From contig JAITLM010000027.1 of assembly GCA_031277885.1 (NCBI GenBank), forward strand, positions 1-41,563: a DNA stretch of 41,563 bases, in the 5' to 3' direction. Made by a program: the position numbers and the translations under genes. Each line of letters starts with the position of its first letter. The stretch's first letter is position 1. Shown here one piece after another: positions 15,367 to 24,091 of the stretch. Source of the stretch: Microbacterium sp. (GTDB lineage Bacteria > Actinomycetota > Actinomycetes > Actinomycetales > Microbacteriaceae). The notes below the pieces were generated by a model that saw only the letters and a list, made by a program, of their open reading frames with translations, was not told the origin of the DNA and ran no database searches.

Positions 15367-16286
15367 CGCGCGAGGGACGGGGAAGGAGAAGCCTGCCGCA
15401 CAGGCGTCGGGACGGCGCTGAGGGCGATCAGGATCCACATCGCCAGCCCGATCGTCTCGGCCACCGGCGAGGCCCACGCGAAGACGGGTTCCATCGCGGC
15501 CAGCGGGCTGGGGATCGTGATCGTCCCCTCGTGCGGGGACAGCAGCTCCGATGCGGTCGAGGCGGCGCCGTGCAGCCGGCTCAGGACGAAGCCGAGGTGC
15601 ACGAGCAGGGCGCCCAGCGCGGCGCGACCGATGTTCGCGGCGCGAAGACGTCGAAGAGCGGTGTCCTCATCGACGGGGGCGTCCCAGGCGGGCCGGGGGA
15701 CGGACCACCATGCGATCGCGGTGACGACGAGGAGCAGGGCGAGCGCGACCATCGCCGGCACCGAGTAGTACCAGCCGTAGGTGCCGAACCCCGAGCGGGC
15801 GCCGTTCGTGCCGATCGCCTCCCATCGCTGGGTGTAGCGTCCCGCGCCGTCGGGCCGGGAGGGAGCGCCCAGCGCGACGGTCAGCGCGAGCACGAGCGCG
15901 CCGACCGCGAGCACGCCGGCGATCCACCATCCGCTGAGGAATGCGCGCAGGGTGCGGGGCGCGATCTCCGCCGACCCCGCTCGAGTGCCTCGGGGGAGGC
16001 GCACCGCCAGCAGCAGAACGGCCAGGGATCCGAGGGCGAGCGGAAGGACGGCCCTGAAGCGCTCCAGCTGATAGGCGTCCCCCACGGATGTCGCGGGGGA
16101 CACCCACCAGATGACGGTGCGGACGACGAGGAACGCGATCACGGGGACGGCGCCGGCGAGCATGGTCGCCATCATCGCGGCGCGCCCGTGCCGGGGGAGG
16201 GCGCGCCGCCACAGGAGGCGGGCGATGAGCGCGCCCGCGAGGCCGGCCGCGGCCGGGCCGAAGACCATGAGCACTGCGATCCACAT
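15363..16286 (-). CDS. integral membrane protein of the GntR operon
   Basis: A 307-residue protein with about six to seven predicted membrane helices (for example LMVFGPAAAGLAGALIARLL, AMMATMLAGAVPVIAFLVV, LALGSLAVLLLAV, IAGVLAVGALVLALTVAL, MVALALLLVVTAIAWW, GLAMWILIALSAVP). I recognise no catalytic motif. It resembles the uncharacterised membrane proteins often paired with small GntR regulators (DUF1648-like in arrangement, though I cannot confirm that domain). The ATG at 16286 has a strong GGAGG site. Its stop overlaps the GntR start, so the two proteins are made together. The role may be in sensing or resisting membrane stress; this is inference from the pairing. Confidence 0.7.
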   Translation of the reverse strand: MWIAVLMVFGPAAAGLAGALIARLLWRRALPRHGRAAMMATMLAGAVPVIAFLVVRTVIWWVSPATSVGDAYQLERFRAVLPLALGSLAVLLLAVRLPRGTRAGSAEIAPRTLRAFLSGWWIAGVLAVGALVLALTVALGAPSRPDGAGRYTQRWEAIGTNGARSGFGTYGWYYSVPAMVALALLLVVTAIAWWSVPRPAWDAPVDEDTALRRLRAANIGRAALGALLVHLGFVLSRLHGAASTASELLSPHEGTITIPSPLAAMEPVFAWASPVAETIGLAMWILIALSAVPTPVRQASPSPSLAR

Positions 16287-16298
16287 GGGCGCCTCCTA

Positions 16299-16318
16299 TG
16301 TATCAATCGACTGATACA
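16299..16318. promoter_or_regulatory. operator 1 of the GntR operon (perfect palindrome)
   Basis: TGTATCA-N6-TGATACA, perfect arms, between the promoter and the ribosome site of the membrane-protein gene. Bound regulator here would block RNA polymerase or initiation. Confidence 0.75.
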
Positions 16319-16319
16319 T

Positions 16320-16325
16320 AATGTA
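16320..16325 (-). promoter_or_regulatory. possible -10 element, GntR operon
   Basis: TACATT on the minus strand, between and partly inside the two operators; would give a leader of about 25 nt containing the GGAGG site. Confidence 0.4.
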
Positions 16326-16341
16326 TCCGTCGAGTGGTACA
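16322..16341. promoter_or_regulatory. operator 2 of the GntR operon (near-palindrome)
   Basis: TGTATCC-N6-TGGTACA: same arm length, spacing and TCGA centre as operator 1, with two mismatching positions. Centres are 23 bp apart, about two helical turns. Confidence 0.65.
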
Positions 16342-16351
16342 TCGGCAATGG

Positions 16352-17704
16352 TCAGCGCCGGTCCAGCCCCCGGTCGTCGATCCAGGTCCGCCAGGGCGTC
16401 ACCGTGCGGATGAACGCCACCGCGTCGAACGCGTCGCGCGCGCGGCCGGGCTGGACCACATCGCCGTTGTGCCACCCGGTCGAGACGTCGAGTCCGAGGG
16501 CGGCCGCCTCCGGCGCAGTGCGCAGATCGAAGAAGGCGTCGCCGATCCCTGAGCGCTCGATCGCCGCATCGAGGCTGGACGGATCGAGCCTTGCGATCGG
16601 CGCGGTGAAGGGACGGGAGTGCCCCGGGGGATCGGCGGGATCCGGCCGGTGCAGCCATTGCTCGCCTCCGCCGAACGCGGTCCCGATCACCACGAGGTCG
16701 TCGCCGAGCCGATCGGCGAGGTGCCCGCCCATGGTCGTCATCGGATCCGGGACGAACGGCGGAGCGGAGAACGGGGTGCGCTGCACATGGCCGTTGGCGG
16801 CCGCGACCACGATGCGCGGCTCGCGCTGCAGGATCCACTCCACCGTGTCGGCCATCCACGCGTCGCGGATGTTCGCGGCGGGCCAGGTGCGAGTGGGCCC
16901 CGCAGCCATCGCCTGCAGGAACGCGTCGGCCGCCTGGGCGCTCTCGGCCGCGCGGATCGCGAGGTCGACCCGCTGTTCCGCCAGAGCGCCGCCGTCGAGA
17001 GCCGCGATCTGCTCGCGCCGCCGGGCACGGATGCGTGCGGCGAGATCGGCGATGCCGACGGTGATGACCGCGCGCTCGGGCGCGGGCAGCGCCAGATACG
17101 CCCGGATGGAGGGCGCGGCCTGTGCCAGACCCGTCCGATCGTCGGGGAGATAGCCGAACAGCGGCAGCACGGTCTCACGGACGTGCGCGGCGTAGTGCGG
17201 ATCCGTCTCATCGAGCACATCGAGCGCGGCGAGGACTCCGGGAACCGCGCTCGCCGAGGAGTCGGGCAGATCCATCCCGTACCAGCGAGGGACGGAGCGC
17301 CCTGTCGCGGTGCGCTCGCGCATCCAGGTGAGCTGGTCGAGCATCTCCTGGCAGGCGCCGAACCCGTACGAGACCCCGTTGCGCAGGGTGTCCCGCAGGC
17401 CTCCGCGCCCGGTGCGGATCCAGTCGTCGACGAGCCTTCCCTCCGGCAGTCCGCTCTCCGTCACGAGGGCCGTGAAGCCGGCACGGCGGTGCAGGAACCG
17501 GAACACGCGGTGCCGCAGCGCGAAGAACTCGTGCACGCGGTGCATCGACTCGCCGATCGCGACGACGCGCGCATCTCCGATGATGTCCAGGAACGGCTCG
17601 AGGTCCGCATCGTCGTCCTCATCCGGATCGAGCGTGCGCAGGCGATGCGCGGAGCCGCGGAGCCACGCGGCCAGGTCGTCCGCGGCGCCCTCAGCGGACC
17701 GCAA
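16352..17704 (-). CDS. erythromycin esterase family protein
   Basis: A 450-residue member of the erythromycin-esterase (EreA/B-like) superfamily, which also contains succinoglycan-related and uncharacterised hydrolases. Family marks are VVAIGESMHRVHEFFALRH near residue 50 (conserved Glu and His pair), the acidic VTESGLPEGRLVDDW segment, GACQEMLDQLTWMRE, and VVAAANGHVQR (the HNGHV-like site). Start is uncertain: no ATG or GTG occurs in frame before the first motif, so the TTG at 17704 is used. It overlaps the end of the RNB gene by 14 bp, suggesting coupling. Whether it inactivates macrolides cannot be judged; most chromosomal homologues have no demonstrated drug substrate. Confidence 0.82.
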   Translation of the reverse strand: MRSAEGAADDLAAWLRGSAHRLRTLDPDEDDDADLEPFLDIIGDARVVAIGESMHRVHEFFALRHRVFRFLHRRAGFTALVTESGLPEGRLVDDWIRTGRGGLRDTLRNGVSYGFGACQEMLDQLTWMRERTATGRSVPRWYGMDLPDSSASAVPGVLAALDVLDETDPHYAAHVRETVLPLFGYLPDDRTGLAQAAPSIRAYLALPAPERAVITVGIADLAARIRARRREQIAALDGGALAEQRVDLAIRAAESAQAADAFLQAMAAGPTRTWPAANIRDAWMADTVEWILQREPRIVVAAANGHVQRTPFSAPPFVPDPMTTMGGHLADRLGDDLVVIGTAFGGGEQWLHRPDPADPPGHSRPFTAPIARLDPSSLDAAIERSGIGDAFFDLRTAPEAAALGLDVSTGWHNGDVVQPGRARDAFDAVAFIRTVTPWRTWIDDRGLDRR

Positions 17705-19109
17705 AGGAGACCTGCCCCTTCGCGACGTCGACGGCGTTCAGCACCACCTGGATGGTCGCGCCCGCGGCGACCGAGTCCGGCAGCGCCATCGAGGCCGTCA
17801 CCGGCGGATCCGCGATCTGCACCGTGCCGCGCTCGCCGTTGCGGCGGATCACGACCGCCGCGAAGGCCTCGCCGACGTGCGGCGCGAGCACGGCGGCCTC
17901 CACCAGGTCGAGCGTGCGCGAGTTCAGGGCGGACGACCGCTGCGCGCCGGCGCGCATCAGGTCCGGGATCTGCGTCATGCTCTCGTGCACCCACGCCGGG
18001 ATATCCTCGCCGCGGCTCACCGCGAGCGAGATCGCGAGGGACCAGCGGTCCACGAGGCGCCGCAGCGGAGCCGTGGCGTGCGCATAGGGTGCGGCGATCG
18101 CGGCCTGGGTGGTCTCCGCCGGGATCTCGCCGTCGAAGGCGACGTAGCCCGCGCCGCGGAACAGTGCGGACGCCGCCTCCAGGATCGGCAGGGTGCGCGG
18201 ATCGTCCCGGTCGAGGCCGCGCAGGTAGTCGCCGTAGCGGCCCGCCGTCCACGGCACGCCGAGCGCCTCGGTCTGCCGGCGGAAGGTGTCGAACGCGGCA
18301 TCGTCGGGCTGGGGCATGGTCCGCAGGATCCCGACCTTCGCCTGCAGCATGAACTGCGCCGCGGCCATGCCCGTCATGAGCGAGAGCTGCGCGTTCCAGT
18401 CCTCGATCGGCAGGGGCGTGCGGCGCTCGATCGCGTAGGCGCCGTCGTCATGGCGCACGACCTCGTCGTCCGGCAGGTTCAGGCTCGCGCCGCCGCGCTG
18501 CGCCTCCTGCGCCAGGCGCAGGCGCCCGATCTCGGGCAGGAGCGCGGCCGGGGTGTCCCTGCCCGCGTCGAGGTCGGCCTGGGTCGTGACGTAGTCCAGC
18601 TTCGCGCGTGACCGGATCAGCGCGCGTTCCAGACGTGTGTCGGTGACTGCTCCGGTCGCGTCCAGGGCGAACGTCCACACGAGCGCGGGGCGATCCTGAT
18701 CCGGCAGCAGCGAGGCACGATCCTCGCTGAGCACGGGCGGATGCAGCGGGATCGTGCCGTCCGCCGCGTACAGGGTCTCGCCGCGCGCTCGGGCGGCCTC
18801 GTCGAGCGCGCCGCCGGGCGTCACGAACGACGGGACGTCCGCGATCGCGTAGCGGACGGTGTACCCCGTTCCGCTCCGCTCGAGCTGGAAGGCCTGGTCG
18901 AGATCCATGGATCCTGCCGGATCCAGCGTGGCGAAGGCGATGTCGCGCAGGTCGAGGTCGGGCGCGGGGGCCGTGGCCGATGCCGCCTCCGCCTGGGCCT
19001 CGGGGGAGAATCCCGTGGGCGCGTCGATCTCGGTGCGCAGAGCCGCGAGCGCGGTGGCGAGCTCGCTCTGCGCTGCGGACGGGGCGACGTGCGGTCGGCG
19101 CTGCAGCAT
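17691..19109 (-). CDS. RNB-domain 3'-5' exoribonuclease
   Basis: A 472-residue protein with the RNase II/RNase R catalytic (RNB) domain. The active-site segment is TLDPAGSMDLDQAFQLE at about residues 62-78, where the last of the usual four Asp positions is Gln; the two central Asp residues are kept. YAIADVPSFVTPGGALDEAAR, PLHPPVLSEDRASLLPDQ and APYAHATAPLRRLVDRW complete the domain. The C-terminus has a beta-rich tail that may be a reduced S1-like domain; N-terminal cold-shock domains are absent. Length and the DLDQA variant fit the short actinobacterial RNB group. The ATG at 19109 is 6 nt after a TAGGCT -10 element, so it is leaderless. It overlaps the downstream esterase gene. Confidence 0.88.
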   Translation of the reverse strand: MLQRRPHVAPSAAQSELATALAALRTEIDAPTGFSPEAQAEAASATAPAPDLDLRDIAFATLDPAGSMDLDQAFQLERSGTGYTVRYAIADVPSFVTPGGALDEAARARGETLYAADGTIPLHPPVLSEDRASLLPDQDRPALVWTFALDATGAVTDTRLERALIRSRAKLDYVTTQADLDAGRDTPAALLPEIGRLRLAQEAQRGGASLNLPDDEVVRHDDGAYAIERRTPLPIEDWNAQLSLMTGMAAAQFMLQAKVGILRTMPQPDDAAFDTFRRQTEALGVPWTAGRYGDYLRGLDRDDPRTLPILEAASALFRGAGYVAFDGEIPAETTQAAIAAPYAHATAPLRRLVDRWSLAISLAVSRGEDIPAWVHESMTQIPDLMRAGAQRSSALNSRTLDLVEAAVLAPHVGEAFAAVVIRRNGERGTVQIADPPVTASMALPDSVAAGATIQVVLNAVDVAKGQVSFAVR

Positions 19110-19115
19110 GGGTTC

Positions 19116-19121
19116 AGCCTA
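19116..19121 (-). promoter_or_regulatory. -10 element, RNB ribonuclease
   Basis: TAGGCT, 6 nt, ATG at 19109; leaderless-type. It lies only 28 bp from the divergent -10 at 19150. Confidence 0.65.
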
Positions 19122-19149
19122 GGCCGCCCTCCGCGTCCGAGCCGGGTAT

Positions 19150-19155
19150 TAGCGT
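19150..19155 (+). promoter_or_regulatory. -10 element, PEP-mutase-family gene
   Basis: TAGCGT, 7 nt, ATG at 19163. Confidence 0.55.
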
Positions 19156-19162
19156 GGTGTCC

Positions 19163-19936
19163 ATGACCACCTCTGCCGACAAGGCCCGCACCCTCGCCGC
19201 GCTGTACGCGGCTCCCGAGATCCTCCGCGTCGTGAACGTGTGGGATGTCGTCTCCGCCCGGGCGATCGCCGCCCTGCCCGAGACCACGGCCATCGCCACG
19301 GCGGGCCACTCCATCGCCTCCTCCTACGGCTACGCCGACGGCGCGATCCCGCGCGAGCTCATGCTCGACATGGTCGGACGCATCGCGGCCGCGGTCGAGC
19401 TGCCGGTGACCGCCGACCTGGACGACGGCTACGGCGACGCCGGGGAGACCGTGCGGCTCGCGATCGGCGCCGGCGTCGTCGGTGCGAACGTCGAGGATCG
19501 GCTGCGCCCCCTCGCCGAGGCGGCGGCCGATGTCGAGGCCATGATCCGCGCCGGAGAGGCGGAGGGGGTTCCGTTCGTGCTCAACGCGCGCACCGACGCC
19601 TTCGTCCGCGGGGGAGGCCGCCCGGTCGAGGAGTCCGTCGCCGACGCGATCGCGCGCGGCCGCGCCTACCTGGAGGCCGGCGCCACCGCGGTGTTCGTGC
19701 CGGGGATCCTCGACGCCGACACCACCCGCGCCCTCGTCGAGGGGATCGGCCACGGCAAGGTCAGCGTGATCGGCCTGCCCGGCGCGCTCACCTCGACCGA
19801 GTACGAGGCCCTCGGCGCCGCCCGCATCTCCTTCGGCCCGCTCCCGCAGCGCGTCGCCCTCACCGCACTGCAGGACAACGCGTCGGAGATCTACGCCGGC
19901 GGGGTCATCCCTGCGAGCACGCGCGCGCTGAACTGA
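19163..19936 (+). CDS. isocitrate lyase / PEP mutase family enzyme
   Basis: A 257-residue TIM-barrel enzyme of the isocitrate lyase/phosphoenolpyruvate mutase superfamily, which forms or breaks C-C or C-P bonds next to carboxylates. Recognisable segments are VVNVWDVVSARAIAALPE, TAGHSIASSYGYADG, PVTADLDDGYGD (metal-binding Asp pair), VGANVEDRL, and VLNARTDAFVRG. The KKCGH catalytic loop of true isocitrate lyases is absent, so this belongs to the small PEP-mutase-like group, whose substrates (methylisocitrate, oxaloacetate, 2,3-dimethylmalate or unknown) vary. The ATG at 19163 follows its own -10 element; the upstream open frame runs through the divergent RNB gene and is not used. A terminator follows. 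Confidence 0.83.
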   Translation: MTTSADKARTLAALYAAPEILRVVNVWDVVSARAIAALPETTAIATAGHSIASSYGYADGAIPRELMLDMVGRIAAAVELPVTADLDDGYGDAGETVRLAIGAGVVGANVEDRLRPLAEAAADVEAMIRAGEAEGVPFVLNARTDAFVRGGGRPVEESVADAIARGRAYLEAGATAVFVPGILDADTTRALVEGIGHGKVSVIGLPGALTSTEYEALGAARISFGPLPQRVALTALQDNASEIYAGGVIPASTRALN

Positions 19937-19945
19937 TCCCTCCCC

Positions 19946-19986
19946 GCCGATCGCCCCGCCTCTGCAACCCGCACGGGCGGGGCGAT
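19946..19986 (+). terminator. intrinsic terminator between PEP-mutase gene and proS
   Basis: Perfect 13-bp inverted repeat (CGATCGCCCCGCC at 19946-19958 with its complement at 19974-19986), 15-nt loop. It ends 9 bp before the proS -10 element. Confidence 0.75.
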
Positions 19987-19995
19987 CGCCGTCAG

Positions 19996-20001
19996 TAGAC
20001 T
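19996..20001 (+). promoter_or_regulatory. -10 element, proS
   Basis: TAGACT, 6 nt, GTG at 20008; leaderless-type. Confidence 0.65.
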
Positions 20002-20007
20002 TGTCCG

Positions 20008-21765
20008 GTGGTCACACGTCTCTCGAACTTCTTCCTCCGCACGCTCCGCGAAGACCCGGCCGGCGCCGAGGTCGCGAGCCACAAGCTGCTGATCCGCGCC
20101 GGATACATCCGACCGCAGGCGTCGGGCATCTTCGCCTGGCTTCCGCTGGGCCTGCGCGTCAAGGCCCGGATCGAGAAGGTCGTCCGCGAGGAGATGGCCG
20201 CCGCGGGCGCGCAGGAGGTGCACTTCCCGGCGCTCATGCCGCGTGAGGCATACGAGGCGACGGGGCGCTGGGAGGAGTACGGCGATCTGCTCTTCCGCCT
20301 GCAGGACCGCAAGGGCGGCGACTACCTCCTCGCACCCACGCACGAGGAGGCGTTCACGCTGCTCGTGAAGGATCTGTACTCCTCGTACAAGGACCTCCCG
20401 CTGACGATCTACCAGATCCAGGACAAGTACCGCGACGAGGCCCGTCCGCGTGCGGGCCTCCTGCGCGGCCGCGAGTTCACCATGAAGGACGCCTACTCCT
20501 TCGACGCCGGCGACGCCGGTCTCGAGGCGAGCTATCAGGCGCAGCGCGATGCCTATGAGCGCATCTTCCAGCGCCTGGGCCTGGAGTACGTGATCGTGCA
20601 GGCCGACGCCGGCGCGATGGGCGGATCCCGCAGCGAGGAGTTCCTGCACCCGACCCCCGTCGGCGAGGACACCTTCGTGCGCTCCGCGGGCGGTTACGCC
20701 GCCAACGTCGAGGCGTACACGACCGCGATCCCCGAACCCCTCCCGTTCGACGCGGACGGCGCGCCGGTGATCTTCGACTCGCCGAACACGCCCACGATCG
20801 AGACGCTCGTCGCGCACGCGAACGCGCACCTCGACGGAGAGTTCACGGCGGCGGACACGCTCAAGAACGTGGTGCTCGCGCTCACCCACCTCGACGGCAC
20901 GCGCGAACTCGTCGTCATCGGCATCCCGGGCGACCGCGAGGTCGACGAGAAGCGGGCGGAGGTCGCCTTCGCCCCGGCCGAGATCGAGGCGGCGACCCCC
21001 GAGGACTTCGAGAAGCACCCGCTGCTGGTCAAGGGCTACATCGGCCCGTGGTCGCCGACCGGCGCGATCCTCGGCGAGGAGTCCGCGACCGGGATCCGCT
21101 ACCTCCTCGACCCCCGCGTCGTCGAGGGCTCGAGCTGGATCACGGGCGCGAACATCGACCAGAAGCACGCGCACTCCGTGATCGCGGGCCGCGACTTCTC
21201 GGCCGACGGCATCGTGGAGATCGCGAACGTGCGCGAGGGCGATCCCGCACCCGACGGATCCGGCCCCGTGCATCTCGCGCGCGGCATGGAGATCGGCCAC
21301 GTCTTCCAGCTCGGCCGCAAGTACGCCGAGGCGCTCGGGCTCAAGGTGCTCGACGAGAACGGCAAGCTCGTGACCGTCACGATGGGCTCCTACGGCATCG
21401 GCGTGACGCGCATCCTCGCGATCATCGCCGAGCTCAACAACGACGACAAGGGCCTCATCTGGCCCGCCTCGGTGGCGCCGTTCGACGTGCACGTCGTGGC
21501 CGCCGGTCGAGACCAGATCGCGTTCGACGTCGCCGCGGATGCGGCGGCCCAACTCGAGGCCGCCGGGCTCGACGTGCTCTACGACGACCGTCCCAAGGTC
21601 TCGCCCGGCGTCAAGTTCGGCGACGCCGAGCTCGTCGGCGTGCCGCGCGTGCTCGTCGTGGGCCGCGGCGCGGCCGACGGTCAGGTCGAGCTGTGGGATC
21701 GCCGCAGCGGAGAGCGCCACACGATCTCCCTCGCGGAGGCCCTGCAGGCCCTCACCGCACGCTGA
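20008..21765 (+). CDS. proS: prolyl-tRNA synthetase (bacterial type)
   Basis: Charges tRNA-Pro with proline; class II synthetase, 585 residues, the normal bacterial size. Class II motif 1 is in [22 protein letters not shown]. Motif 2 is [20 protein letters not shown] with the following DAYSFD, and motif 3 is [14 protein letters not shown]. Between motifs 2 and 3 lies the INS editing insertion (about residues 225-400), which removes mischarged Ala-tRNA-Pro. The C-terminal anticodon-binding domain starts near [14 protein letters not shown] start from a leaderless promoter. In many actinobacteria proS lies near rimP-nusA; here it is separated from nusA by about 7.7 kb of unrelated genes. Confidence 0.97.
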   Translation: MVTRLSNFFLRTLREDPAGAEVASHKLLIRAGYIRPQASGIFAWLPLGLRVKARIEKVVREEMAAAGAQEVHFPALMPREAYEATGRWEEYGDLLFRLQDRKGGDYLLAPTHEEAFTLLVKDLYSSYKDLPLTIYQIQDKYRDEARPRAGLLRGREFTMKDAYSFDAGDAGLEASYQAQRDAYERIFQRLGLEYVIVQADAGAMGGSRSEEFLHPTPVGEDTFVRSAGGYAANVEAYTTAIPEPLPFDADGAPVIFDSPNTPTIETLVAHANAHLDGEFTAADTLKNVVLALTHLDGTRELVVIGIPGDREVDEKRAEVAFAPAEIEAATPEDFEKHPLLVKGYIGPWSPTGAILGEESATGIRYLLDPRVVEGSSWITGANIDQKHAHSVIAGRDFSADGIVEIANVREGDPAPDGSGPVHLARGMEIGHVFQLGRKYAEALGLKVLDENGKLVTVTMGSYGIGVTRILAIIAELNNDDKGLIWPASVAPFDVHVVAAGRDQIAFDVAADAAAQLEAAGLDVLYDDRPKVSPGVKFGDAELVGVPRVLVVGRGAADGQVELWDRRSGERHTISLAEALQALTAR

Positions 21766-21784
21766 GCGCCGCACACCAGCGGTG

Positions 21785-21819
21785 AAGGCCCCGGGATCCG
21801 TCGAGGATCCCGGGGCCTT
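21785..21819. terminator. terminator between proS and convergent tetR
   Basis: Perfect 15-bp stem (AAGGCCCCGGGATCC and its complement) with a GTCGA loop, ending in TTTCG on the proS side. Probably bidirectional, as the TetR gene ends 11 bp further on. Confidence 0.85.
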
Positions 21820-21829
21820 TCGCATGCGG

Positions 21830-22432
21830 TCACTCCGCGGCGATCTCGCAGCCCAGCGCGAGCGACGCGTAGGAGAGGATGTTCGCGCGATAGGTCGTCG
21901 CGCCGAGCTCCAACCCGATCAAGGGATAGAGGTCGTACGCGTCTTCGAGCGCGACGATGTTGCGCGCGATCACGGTGAGCTCCGCCGCGGGCCGGAAGAC
22001 GCCGAGCGCCGCCCCGATCTCGATCGTGGATCGGTAGAGACTCACCTGGCGCTCCACGATCGAGCGGTGCAGCGGGCGGTACTGGGGCTGCTCGCGCAGC
22101 AGCGGGATGCTCTCGTACGCCATCCGCAGATGGTCGCTGATCTCATCCGGTACGCCGGCCTCGACGAGTTTCGCGAGCCGCCGGATCGGATCCGGCTCCT
22201 GCTCCGCGATCACCCTGCGATGCTCGTACATCTCCTCCAGCACGCCCTCGACGGTCGCGTACATGAGGTCGTCGAAGCTGGGGAAGTAGTACAGCACGCT
22301 GCCCGCGCTCACCGAGGCCTCGGCCGCGACCGCGCGCACGTTGGTCGCATTCAGGCCGCTCCGGCCCGCGACCCGGCGGGTGGCCGAGATGAGCTCGGCG
22401 CGGCGCGCGCTGTGCTTGTGCGGTGCCGGCAC
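21830..22432 (-). CDS. TetR-family transcriptional regulator
   Basis: A 200-residue TetR regulator. The N-terminal helix-turn-helix is VRAVAAEASVSAGSVLYYFPSFDDL (residues about 33-57, including the typical LYYFPS recognition-helix end); the rest is the helical ligand-binding and dimer domain. The GTG at 22432 has GGAAGGGG upstream. It is downstream of the APC permease on the same strand with a 51-bp gap. Two TGAAC-N4-5-TTCA palindromes flank the divergent permease and peptidase promoters and are the best candidates for its operators. The ligand is unknown; an amine, amino acid or peptide would fit the neighbours. Confidence 0.88.
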   Translation of the reverse strand: MPAPHKHSARRAELISATRRVAGRSGLNATNVRAVAAEASVSAGSVLYYFPSFDDLMYATVEGVLEEMYEHRRVIAEQEPDPIRRLAKLVEAGVPDEISDHLRMAYESIPLLREQPQYRPLHRSIVERQVSLYRSTIEIGAALGVFRPAAELTVIARNIVALEDAYDLYPLIGLELGATTYRANILSYASLALGCEIAAE

Positions 22433-22483
22433 GGCGACCCCTTCCTGCGGACCCTGCGAGCCGCCGCGTCCCGATCCTGGCGC

Positions 22484-23977
22484 TCAGCCCTCGTCGTCCA
22501 CGACCACCGTGGTCAGCTCAGCATAGTGCCGGGGATTGCGCGCCTTGAGCACGAAGCCGATCACGATCCCGGCGAGGAACAGGACGGGCGTCGGCGCCAG
22601 CAGAGCGAGGTTGATCGGGCCCTCGACGCCCGAGACCAGGCTGAAGTTCGTCGCGATGAGGATCCATCCCACGATGAGGCCGACGGCGCCGAGGGCCGGG
22701 GCGACCAGGACGCGCCAGACGCTGTGGCCCCGGCGGTCGCGCAGGAAGAAGCCGACCACGGCGATCGCCGCGACGGCCTGCGCGAACACGAGGCCGGCGA
22801 CGCCCACCGAGTAGACCGGCAGAGCGAAGCCGAGGAAGGGATCGGCTCCGGACGCGAGCGTGATCACGATCGCGGCGAGCGAGATGATGCTCATCACGAG
22901 ACTCGCGTGGTGCGGTGCCTGGGTCTTGATCTGCGTGCGGGCGAGCCAGGCGGGCAGCAGCCGCTCCCGGCCGATCGAGAACAGGTAGCGCGTGCAGGCG
23001 TTGTGGAACGCGAGCAGGCAGGCGAAGAAGCTCGTCACGATCAGGATGCGCATCGTGATCGACGCCCAGAGCCCCAGGTACAGCTCTCCGGCGTTGAACA
23101 CCATGTCCTGGAAGGTGTCCTCCTGGGCGAGCTTGAGCACGCCGTCCACACCGAAGGCGACCGTGAGGATCCAGAACGTGAAGGCGTAGAAGACGCCGAG
23201 GAACGCGATCGCGATGTAGGTCGCCATCGGCACCGTGCGGGTGGGCCGGATGGCCTCCTCGGTGTAGATCGCCGTGCTCTCGAAACCGAGGTAGGCGCCG
23301 AACCCGAAGACGAAGAGCGCGCCGCTGCCCGCGGCGAAGAACACGTTCTGCGGAGCGAAGGCGGCGAACGAGATCGGCTCGGGGCCGCCCTGCGCGAGCA
23401 CGCCGATCGCGAGGATCAGCAGGATCGCGACCTCGGCGGTGAGCAGCACGGCGAGCACCTTGGCGCCCACGTCGATCTTGCGATAGCCGAGGATGCCGAC
23501 GGCGAGGAAGGCGATGAGCGCGTAGACCGTCCACGGCAGCTCGATCCCGAACAGGGCGGAGAACGTCATCTCGCCGAAGAAGCCGACGAAGCCGTAGAAG
23601 CAGATGCAGAGGGCGGCGTAGGAGAAGATCGTGACGAACACGATCCCGATCCCGACCGGCTTGCCGAGGCCCTTCGCGCCATAGATGTAGAACGCACCGG
23701 CGTTGCGGACGTAGCGCGACATCGCCGTGAACCCGACCGCGAACAGCATCAGCACGATGCCGGAGGCGAGCATGGCTCCCGGCCCGCCGATCCCCGCGAG
23801 GCGGAAGTCGGTCGGGGCGGCGCTGGCGACGACCGTGAGCGGTGCGGCAGCGGAGATCACGAAGAAGACGATCGCCCAGACGCCCAGTCGGCGGCGGGCG
23901 AGCGCGGTGCCGCCGGTGAGGGCGGCGTCGGCCGGGGCGGCGACCGCGGAATCGGCGGGGGAAGGTCGAGACATCAT
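22484..23977 (-). CDS. APC-family amino acid/amine permease
   Basis: A 497-residue, about 12-helix transporter of the amino acid-polyamine-organocation superfamily. The first helix (GVWAIVFFVISAAAPLTVV) is followed by GPGAMLASGIVLMLFAVGFTAMSRYVRNAGAFYIYGAKGLG, matching the conserved APC segment around helices 2-3 (given here across several helices). LGFESTAIYTEEAIRPTRTV is the helix 6-7 signature. The ATG pair at 23977/23974 has GGAG just upstream; the second ATG has better spacing. A TTGACA-17 bp-TTGAAT promoter drives it, with the -10 inside an operator. It probably imports the substrate or product of the divergent S58 peptidase or the amine oxidase; substrate not determinable from sequence. 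Confidence 0.9.
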   Translation of the reverse strand: MMSRPSPADSAVAAPADAALTGGTALARRRLGVWAIVFFVISAAAPLTVVASAAPTDFRLAGIGGPGAMLASGIVLMLFAVGFTAMSRYVRNAGAFYIYGAKGLGKPVGIGIVFVTIFSYAALCICFYGFVGFFGEMTFSALFGIELPWTVYALIAFLAVGILGYRKIDVGAKVLAVLLTAEVAILLILAIGVLAQGGPEPISFAAFAPQNVFFAAGSGALFVFGFGAYLGFESTAIYTEEAIRPTRTVPMATYIAIAFLGVFYAFTFWILTVAFGVDGVLKLAQEDTFQDMVFNAGELYLGLWASITMRILIVTSFFACLLAFHNACTRYLFSIGRERLLPAWLARTQIKTQAPHHASLVMSIISLAAIVITLASGADPFLGFALPVYSVGVAGLVFAQAVAAIAVVGFFLRDRRGHSVWRVLVAPALGAVGLIVGWILIATNFSLVSGVEGPINLALLAPTPVLFLAGIVIGFVLKARNPRHYAELTTVVVDDEG

Positions 23978-24022
23978 CGGCTCCTGGTTTCGGTCAGCCG
24001 TGGCATCGGGACAGCAACGGCG

Positions 24023-24040
24023 CTTGAACAGCGATTCAAG
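24023..24040. promoter_or_regulatory. operator at the permease promoter (perfect palindrome)
   Basis: CTTGAACAGCGATTCAAG: 6-bp perfect arms around 6 nt, overlapping the permease -10 hexamer. Shares TGAACA-N3-(A/G)TTCAA with the second site at 24092-24105. Confidence 0.7.
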
Positions 24041-24062
24041 AGCGTTAAGTCGATTCTGTCAA
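24034..24062 (-). promoter_or_regulatory. promoter of the APC permease
   Basis: Consensus -35 TTGACA (24062-24057), 17-bp spacer, -10 TTGAAT (24039-24034). The best sigma-70-like -35 box seen in the window; leader of about 50 nt. Confidence 0.7.
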
Positions 24063-24083
24063 GCAAATAGCTACGATCTGCCG

Positions 24084-24089
24084 TAAGAT
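24084..24089 (+). promoter_or_regulatory. -10 element, S58 peptidase
   Basis: TAAGAT; the predicted transcription start (about 24096) falls inside the second operator. TACGAT at 24072-24077 is an alternative. Confidence 0.5.
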
Positions 24090-24091
24090 TC

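Noticed and set aside
16352..17704. Macrolide-resistance determinant
   Set aside because: The family similarity is real, but chromosomal members mostly have no shown drug substrate and there is no transfer signature around it.
21539..24070. An 843-codon plus-strand open frame across tetR and the permease
   Set aside because: Antisense shadow of two clearly recognised minus-strand genes.
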